From Agelas oroides (lineage: Eukaryota > Porifera > Demospongiae > Agelasida > Agelasidae), in assembly GCA_949130485.1 (NCBI GenBank), contig OX422197.1:4470205-4534204 (forward strand): 64,000 nt of DNA. Direction: 5' to 3'. How positions within the stretch are numbered: position 1 is the first letter of the stretch; each line of letters begins with the position of its first letter. Shown here piece after piece: positions 13,351-22,300 of this stretch. The notes under the pieces are model-generated. The model made no database searches. It saw nothing but the letters and a program-made list of their open reading frames with translations, and was not told where the DNA came from. The position numbers were made by a program, and so were the translations under genes.

Positions 13351-16300
13351 GGGGCGAGCCTGAGCAAGCCCCACACTAGCGGGACTGCATTGCAAGACGT
13401 GTGTGTATGTCTACTTGCGGCCATATACCATGAATTCGCATAAATATTTCCCGAAAATTGAACGTCATCGTGCACTTAGTATAGGTAGCCTCAATAGGTG
13501 AAGGACAATGCTGGGCTACTGCCAGAGTGCAGCGTCGGCAACCGTAGCGGAGATGGCTCAAGTTGAAGCACGTACGGCACCTTACTTCTTGTTTGTCACG
13601 GCAGCTATATACGGACCGACCATCAACGGGAGGCTGCTCGCAGACTGTACAAATTTAATATAGTGACTCGGATGCCGGGTTGAGATCGATTCAGGTAAGG
13701 CCCGTGCATAAACGGCACTCATAAACGCTAGCGATTCAGCTCATGATTTCAGCGTGAAGCTTAGTCTGTTCATGTGTAGCCATAGTAGCTGCTTGCTCAG
13801 GCTCGCCCCCACAATGTTCTACATTTTCTAGTATATAACACACCAATGGATAGGTGTAGTAAGAGAAATGCATATGCGGTAGGCTGGACTTGTTTATCTA
13901 AGTAGCTGTTCACTGTTGGTTATACTCCTAACTTACCAGGAATTTGAAACACTGCCAGGTCTCTCACTTGTTACCTATCGCCCCAACAGTAGATTCATCT
14001 GATTTCCATATTATTTGAAGGTGGTACTCCTGTCTTATTGGAATAGTGATATAAGTGGAAAGGTGTGGCCTTGACATAATACTACTCGATAAATTGGGCT
14101 TTACCCTGCAATCTTATCTGACTCTGCAACTCAGTGCAGTAGGCACTCGCTTGTACTGCATGCTTACGCATACGTATACTTTCCATGGTAAGGTAGGTAT
14201 GCACATTCATATATATGCTTCCCATGTCTGGGGTTAGACCCTGATGGTTTCAGCGCTTTAACCAATGAGAAATTTTGGGCATCAGGAATAAAACTGCCTA
14301 TCAGTGGTATAACCTGTTACTTCTTGTATCTAGCCATATTGCCTTCTAACGTCATATTGCACCCCATAATTGCAGGTGATGGCCAACCAAGAGAAACTCA
14401 CAAGATTGGAGCAAGTATGTTAGTTGTATCTCTTGGCATGTAGATATGCGTCTTCTATCTTTGGAAGTCATATTATAGGATAGTTGCTTGCATCACTGGT
14501 ATTTATACTCTCTTTGGTCTTTAGGAGAAAGAGCAACTCATTCTAGATTTACAGCTGCTCAGAGTCAAATACGAAAAGGAACAGAAGGTACATGCAAGTA
14601 TCAAGTATATTGACCGTGTGTATAAAAAACTGCATCCACCTTGGATGTGTTTGTTTGGAGAGTGTGAGTCCTGCACCAGAATTTTCTCTGGGTGCATGGT
14701 CGTTAAAGCTATTTATGCGGAACACTTAAATGTTTTCTTGTGTATGTGCCATTCCTGCTGGATGTCGTTACAGTGCACTAGCATTGTGGGTTATAGCAGC
14801 ACTGAATATACTGCACTCCTGTTAGTCTGTCAAAGCTGAACCTCTGCTAAAAAAGGCTTGGCTCTGTTGGTTCAGTGTGTTATAGTGCTAATACATTTGC
14901 CTAGCATTCACCTAGTTATGCTACATGCAGTGGGTGGTGGATGCTACCTCATTTTCTTTTCTGCTTGCTTCTTTCTTCCTCTGCAGAGAGTGTCCTCTCT
15001 GGATGCAGAACTGGCCCAACTTAGAGGCCAGCCATCCGCCCCCCTCACCCCCATGTCCACACAACCATCCCTCAACACTTCTGGGGTGAGCTGACATTAA
15101 ACATCAGGATGATCTGTATAGTGCAAAATGTTTTGCAGGTCTTTATTTTCGCGGATTTTGCTAATTTTGAACTGTTTGCGATATTGCGGTTTTCACACTC
15201 TGGCTACAAGATGGCTCTCTTTACTTCTTTAAGAGCGTTGATGGACATTGCCCCAGGTCTAAGCTGTCAAATCTGCTAGTCTCACAAGTATTGGCCGAAA
15301 TGTGTCCTGCACAGTGGGTGACTTTACATAGCATATAGGCCTATTTTATTAGTTTTTTAGGGAGACCTGATTGTTCATGCACAACTACTGCTATGATGGC
15401 AAACAATATGCATGAACCTACTGTAATAGAAGCCATTTCATTGTTTATTATGTACACACATTATTTATCTCTGCAATCACTGCTGACTTTCACTTACTAA
15501 AACTGTAAAATACACATGCAGAATGCATGCTCAAAGAATAATCCCCAACTTCGCATGACATAACGAAAGTTCATATTCTTATCTGCAAATCAACATGCAA
15601 TCTAGTATACGTATGGCAAAGCTGAAGTGTAGCTCCTTGTCATGGATGCTGGAGAAGTCTTCCTGTCTTGCAACAACTTGACTCTAGAGCAGTACAGAAC
15701 CATTGTTCTCTCAAGAGCTCTCACTGGAGCAGGAGGATGTGCTGTCTCCATTGCTGTGCTTGGGATCATTCTACTCACTACCAAGAGGAAGGCATGGGAG
15801 AATTTGAGAAAGAGGGTATACTTGGCAAATATTCTGTACAGCTTGCTGTACTCCATTGCGGCAATTGCAGCAGTGAACTATTCTCGCCCTCCTTCCCAGG
15901 AATCAGCATGGTGTGAGGCCATGGGCTTTCTCCTGCACTACTCTGGTACACTAGTGATCGTTCATTACTGTGTTCTTACCTTAGTAGTAGTGTTCAAAGT
16001 AACTTTACCAGTACACAATTACAAATTCAGGAGAACAAAACTGGGGGAAGTCTTTCTGTACCTGATCCTGTTTCTTTGTCCTCTTCTGAACACCTGGGAG
16101 CCATTTCTTCCACAGATACCACTATCCTATGGTAACTATGGACCACTGTGCTGGTTTCGCTTAGAGCTGACCAATAACTGCACTTCCAATACATTCAATG
16201 AACGCTTTCTTGAGGCAATCCCTAACGCAGTTTTGTGTTTTGGATGTTTTGTGCTAACTTTCACAATATTACTTATTCTGTGTGGCATGTGTTGTAAGTT

Positions 16301-19300
16301 TCGCACAAAACAAAGTGGAAATCGCATAATCAGGGTCATCCCAACAGTAGCAGTTCTGACAATACTAATATTGGTGATGACTCTGTGGTTCCTACTGTCA
16401 GCTGTAAGTTCTAAAGGCTTTGGCAACGGCTCTTTTTCAGCTTGGCTAAAAAATGTAACAATTACAACAGCAGCTGCTATTGGAATGCTAGTAGCTGTAG
16501 GAGTGTACGTACACTTTCCAACACATCTGTGTAAGCAGTGTAGGAGAGCAGAGGTGGTGAGGAGAGCTCCACATCAGCAGCTTCCTCCAGCTGGACAGAA
16601 TGAAGGAATTGAACAGCAACCTGCTCACCCTCCAGAACACAACAATCTTCCTGAAGAAGACTTCAATAATCCCCCACCAGATCACATGACTGCTCCATTA
16701 GTTCCTTCTCCCCCAAAAGTGGACCACCGCAACAATCCCAGGCCTAGTCACACAGGGTATAACAATCCCCATTCACTAGTGACTACAGATCACAAGACTG
16801 CTCCATTGCTTCCAAAAGTGAATCATCACAACGATCCTAGTTGCACATGGCATAGTGCTTCCCATGAAACAGTCACTACCGATGCTGTTCCATCAATTCC
16901 TCATCCCCCAAAAGTGGTCCATCATGGCGATCCTCTTCAAACAAGGTCTACCAACCGCCATTCACCAGTCACTACAGATCAAGAGACTGCTCGATTGATT
17001 GCTCATCCCCCAAAAGTGAATCATCACAACGATCCTAGTACCACATGGTATGGTGCTTCCCATGAAACAGTCACTACGAACATATAATTGATGACAAACC
17101 AAATTTTTTATGTGTAGAAACTAACAGGTTTGAAACTATGTACTTTTCAGGTTCGATAACCCACTTAAATAATCTTTGTAACAGGTTTGAAACTGACATT
17201 CTGTTGCACTTTTGCATCTAGTAGGTAATAGGGGTGGGGTTTAGCATAGTGTCAGGAGTGTAACTTCATGGTAGTGAATGATCACATATAGCACAGTAAC
17301 TACTGACTAACTACAATCACCATGGTAACAGGATTTTCTTTCTTTTGAGATTCTTGGAGAGTCTAGGAGCTCATTAGTCATTTAACATCGGGGACAAAGA
17401 CTACTGACCTTTTTTTGTTGCTAGACCCAACCCCAGTGCGGATCACTTTCAGTATCACACACGGGGAAGGATACATTTATGATACTCTGAGTGATCCATG
17501 CTAGGGTTGGTTGGGTCTGACTACTGAATCTGTACAAACACTGTCAAAAGAGATGGCCTTCATGTGTGATATCTGCTGGCGTGTGAAAAACCGAAGTGGC
17601 TCCATTGCAGCAATCTGGAGCAAAGGTGCAAATGTACGTTCATAAACAAGCTCAAGCAGATGATCGTGTGACAGTGCATGTTACACTTTGTATGCGACGC
17701 ACATACCATAGTTTATTATGTAGCCACGTGCGGCATGGTTTGGACAGCGTACAGTGAATTTGTTAATTTATTTTTTTAGAAATTGTTTGAAAAACTACTA
17801 TTCGCGAAAATTTAGACCCTTGAAAATTTTGCACTATAGCTCTCCCATACTTGTATGCTCACTGACTCTAGATTTACGTATATGTATGCAACAGTTTTAA
17901 TTACGATTTGGACAAATGACACTTAATTGTGATTTAGTACTTCTAATGCAGAGATCTTTCCTCGAATTTTCATTTGTTTGGCTAATCTGAATGTTCCATG
18001 AACATGAATTATAGCTCTGTAATCGAAATTAGCACCCAGATTCTGCATGCCGTACTAGCCTCCTGTAATATATCTATATCATTACTTTCTTTCCTACTTA
18101 GAGCTCAATTGCAAGTAATCCACCATTACACTCAAAATCAGAATCAGTAAGTTGATATTAACATCCTGCACTTATACACTGCTCAGCACCGTGATACATA
18201 TATGTGGGTCAATCAATAATGGATGGTTAAGATACTGTGGGACATGATTGTGGACAGTATATCCCTTTAGTGTGTTAAATTTGACAGCAGTTATTTGGTA
18301 GCCATCAATTATCTAGGAGCTCATTACTCAGTTAACAAGGACAGGATAGTTGTCACCAACTATGTTCCATAATAGTTGTGGCTATGCTAGTATGTATGTA
18401 CAATAAACATACATGGATGTTGCTTTCAGATTGTAGTGTATGTTTATTGTTGATCTCTGCTTCTAGCACGGTCTGTTAGCAACAGTAAGTAGCACCCCTA
18501 GATATATACATCACGATTCTGCTCTCTATTGAATAATTCATGATCTTGCAAGGGTTAGCAAGATCTGAAGTGAGGTCAGAATTGTATGAGAAGCTGAGGG
18601 CAAGAATATGACATTGTGTACCCGATTGACAGCAAGTTCACAGAAATATTTAACTCACGTGACCTCCAACCACAAATATTTATTGGTCCTTATCTTGGCG
18701 TCCTATCCAGTCTTCCTTTTGCACTAAGTAGGGTAGGGACAACAAAACAATGAAGTGCTCACAGTTCATTGAAAAAGGGAGGGAACTGTCATATTCTTGC
18801 CCTCAGCTTCTCATACAATTCTGACCTCACTTCGGGTCTTGCTAACCCTTGCAGATCATGAATTGTATTTCAAAGCCTTGGGCTGCGAATATGACATTGT
18901 GTTGTTCAAAGCAAGTTATACAAGAACATGCAGTTCACCCGAATGATGTTCGGGAACTGAATTTCAGACATGGGTTCATAAGTCTGGCAAAATATAATAT
19001 GGCAAGAAAGAACTTACAAGAAACCATTGTGGTCATCTCACAAGCATGGCATAATATAAATTTACACTATTTTTCCCTTTAATAAAGGGAAAAAATAGTG
19101 TCCCCCCCATACTAAATTTTCCCTTTATGCAAAGAGGAAAAATAGCGTCCCCCCACACTAAATGATTTGGCACATTTCCCTCACTATTAAGGGAAAAAAT
19201 AGTCACAAACTATATAGCTTGACTAGATTTACTTCCTGCTATAAGTGTTCAGTAAAGATCTTGGCCTTTCCTATAATAAAGGCCTTGAGGACATTGTCCG

Positions 19301-22300
19301 ATGACCAGTCAGCAATGCTCAGTCGACAATGTTCAAAACATCAGACACTGCCATTCCTTTCATGTGAGCAGCTGTGGCTGCAGCTCCTCTAACCAAGTAT
19401 GCAGAGAAAAGCTCCCCAATGCCAGCTTCATGAATAGTTGTTTTCATCCATCTTGCAATGGTAGATTTTACCACTGGCTTGTAAGGTTTAACCACAGACA
19501 GGAACAACCGTGTCTTGGTTTGATCTTCCTCACACCTCTGCTCAGTACGCCTCAGGTACTCATTCAGCGCATTGACTGGACATAGTCTCTCCTCCTTCTT
19601 CAAGGAAGGATAGTAAATCAACCTCTTCTTCCCTGGGTGAGCTGTCTTGGTCAAATCTGCAATGGCAAAGGAGATACCTTCTCTACCTCCAAAGGGGCAC
19701 AAACAGGGTTGCATCCAGATGAGGTACACCATCGCTCCCATCCAATTGCTGCCTCTGTTGCTTTCCGCCATGAGGATAAGTGAGACTTGACGCTGCTCCT
19801 GAAATCCCTTGACCCTGGAGGGAATTCCTGACACTGGTCACACGGCTAGATTCAGCTGGTGTATCAATGGGTGAGGTTCGTTGAGGGGAGTTGAGGGGAT
19901 TTATCAACAGGGATGGGTACTTTGGAAGAATGATTGGTCTTTGGTATAGCATCAATAACAGGACTGGTTATGTTGGCCAGACAGGAGCCACCAGAATTAG
20001 CTCTGACACTTTCTCCCTCTTGACCTTGGAGAGGCACCTCCCAATCTGGGAGAATGGTGGGAACGCAAACCCTTTGATCTCCTTCCAAGATTGGCTCAAT
20101 GCATCCATAGCAATTGAACCCGGGTCTGGTCTCCAACTCACGTATCTCGGGAGTTGTGCTGATAACCTCGATGCAGATAGGTCTATTTGACATGGACCGA
20201 GAGCTTCCATGATCTGACGAAATACTGCTAGATCCAGCATCCACTACGAGCCGTCTCCTTTCAATCGAGACTCCTGGTCTGCCGTTGTGTTCAGTTTGCC
20301 TGGAAGGTGCTTGGCTGAGATCATTATGTTCTGGTGTATGCTCCATTCCCATATTTGGGCTGCAATCTCCATCAACTCCCTGGAATGAGTACCACCCACC
20401 TTGTTGAGGTAGTACACTGCCGTTAGATTGTCTATTCTCAAATGAACATGTATTCCAGTTTTGTCTTTGGCAAAAGTCAAGAACGCTGCTAGAAGCTCAT
20501 TGGCATTGATATGGAGCCGGGACTCCCGGGCTAACCGCTGACCACCTGTCTTCTGATTGTTCCAATGTGCCCCCCAACCTGTGTTGGACACATCCGATTC
20601 TATAATCATCTCTGGAGGTGGCAAATGAATTGGACTCCCATTGTGATCCTTGTGGTGATCGACCCACCATTCCAGATCCATCCGGCTCTGTCTCTCCAAA
20701 AGTACTCTTGACTCGTATGAGGGGTGGTGGAGAAGCTCTCAGATCTGAAGACTGCGATAGTGCAATGGTGCTGGTGTTGCCACCAACTGTGTTGCTACCA
20801 TGGTTCCAATGAGGTCGGCCAGCTCTCGTATTGTTAACCTCGGATCTTGAAGGGCACATCTGCACTTCTGCCTTATCTCCTTCACCTTTTCCTGGGGGAC
20901 CCTGAACGTCATTGAAACTGAATTGATGATGAAACCCAAAAACTCGATCTTTTGAGTACCGATGGCCTGTGACTTCTCCAAGTTTATCACAAAGCCCAAG
21001 CTCTCCATCAGGTTCTTTGCATTCTGATATGCCTCTTACGCCTCTCTCTTGTCTTTCCCAGTGATCAGAAGATCGTCCAGGTAAGCAATCAGCCTCACTC
21101 CCTTTTATCTCAAGTGGTTTCATTAGCTTCGTGAATGCCCGTTGGGCTGTATCCAGTCAGAATGGGAGGACATTGTACTGGTAGACTGTCCCTTGCCATG
21201 CAAACTTGAGGTACTTTCGATGAGACTGAGTGATTGTTCAAGTCCAGTTTGCACATATAGTCGCCCCTGTTCAGAAGGTCCTTTACACAGCGGATATCTT
21301 CCATCTTGAAGTCTGGTGTTTGGTGTAAAGATTTAGATCTTTGAGATTGAGGATCGGCCTCCATTTCCTTTTTCCTTTTGGTACTAAGAAGCTGTTGCTG
21401 ATGAAACCGTAGTCGGATGCTGCCCGACTTATTGCTTGCTTGCATAACAACTCCCCCACTTCTGCTGAAATGGAGGTAAAGGCTGGAATCTGCCTGTTGG
21501 GTGGCAGCTCGCTGAAGGGAATCTGGTAGCCCCGTACTGTATCCAGGATCCCTGGGTCTTGAGCCAGCTGCATCCAAGGTTCTAAAAAGTACTGTAGTTT
21601 TTCTGCTTGTGGAAGTACTGAGGGGGTCACTTCTGCTGAGTTGTTTGGAGGGGTTCGATCTGCCTGGTGTGGGCCGAGGCGATTGAACACATTGCCTTTC
21701 CTGTATTGAGGCTTGCCTGGGGGTTACTTTCCTTTCCCCTGGTAGTTGTACAGGCTGTAGACTCTGCCGGACACAGCACCGTACCAACTGGTCCGGCTCC
21801 CTTGAAAAAAGCGCTGCCCTGATGGTTGCTTCTGATACATTTTGCTGGTCGTGCCTACACTTCTGGCAACAATGTTCACTGCCTTGGATAGTGCTGCATC
21901 AGCCTCCACCTTCTTCACAAGCCCATCTTTAAACTCCTGACCAAACAAGTCACACTTGGAATTGGAGAAATCCCCTTTCCCATACTTCTTAGGGGGTGGA
22001 TGGATGGACTCAAGGGCCGTTTCACGCCTGGTTTCTAAGATCAAATTGTTGGCATTCCAATGACCTCTCAATGATGTCTAGAACATCTGACACTAGTATT
22101 GCAGCTTTGGGATCCTGAGTGAGTCCCTGATCAGCAAGATCTGACCACAAACATGTCAGTGGGTTCGCAACATATAGCACTGCACCCTGAATTCTTGATA
22201 ACTGGGCATCACATGCCTTGTCTAGCTTCTTACTAGCAAAGTCAGATATAAAAGTGTCCAGTTTAGGGGGAGCCACTGCTTCCGTGTCTGGCTTCGGATG

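Noticed and set aside
15602-16426. Antisense and alternate frames over the 7TM gene
   Set aside because: They are shadows of the 481-codon frame with no motif of their own.
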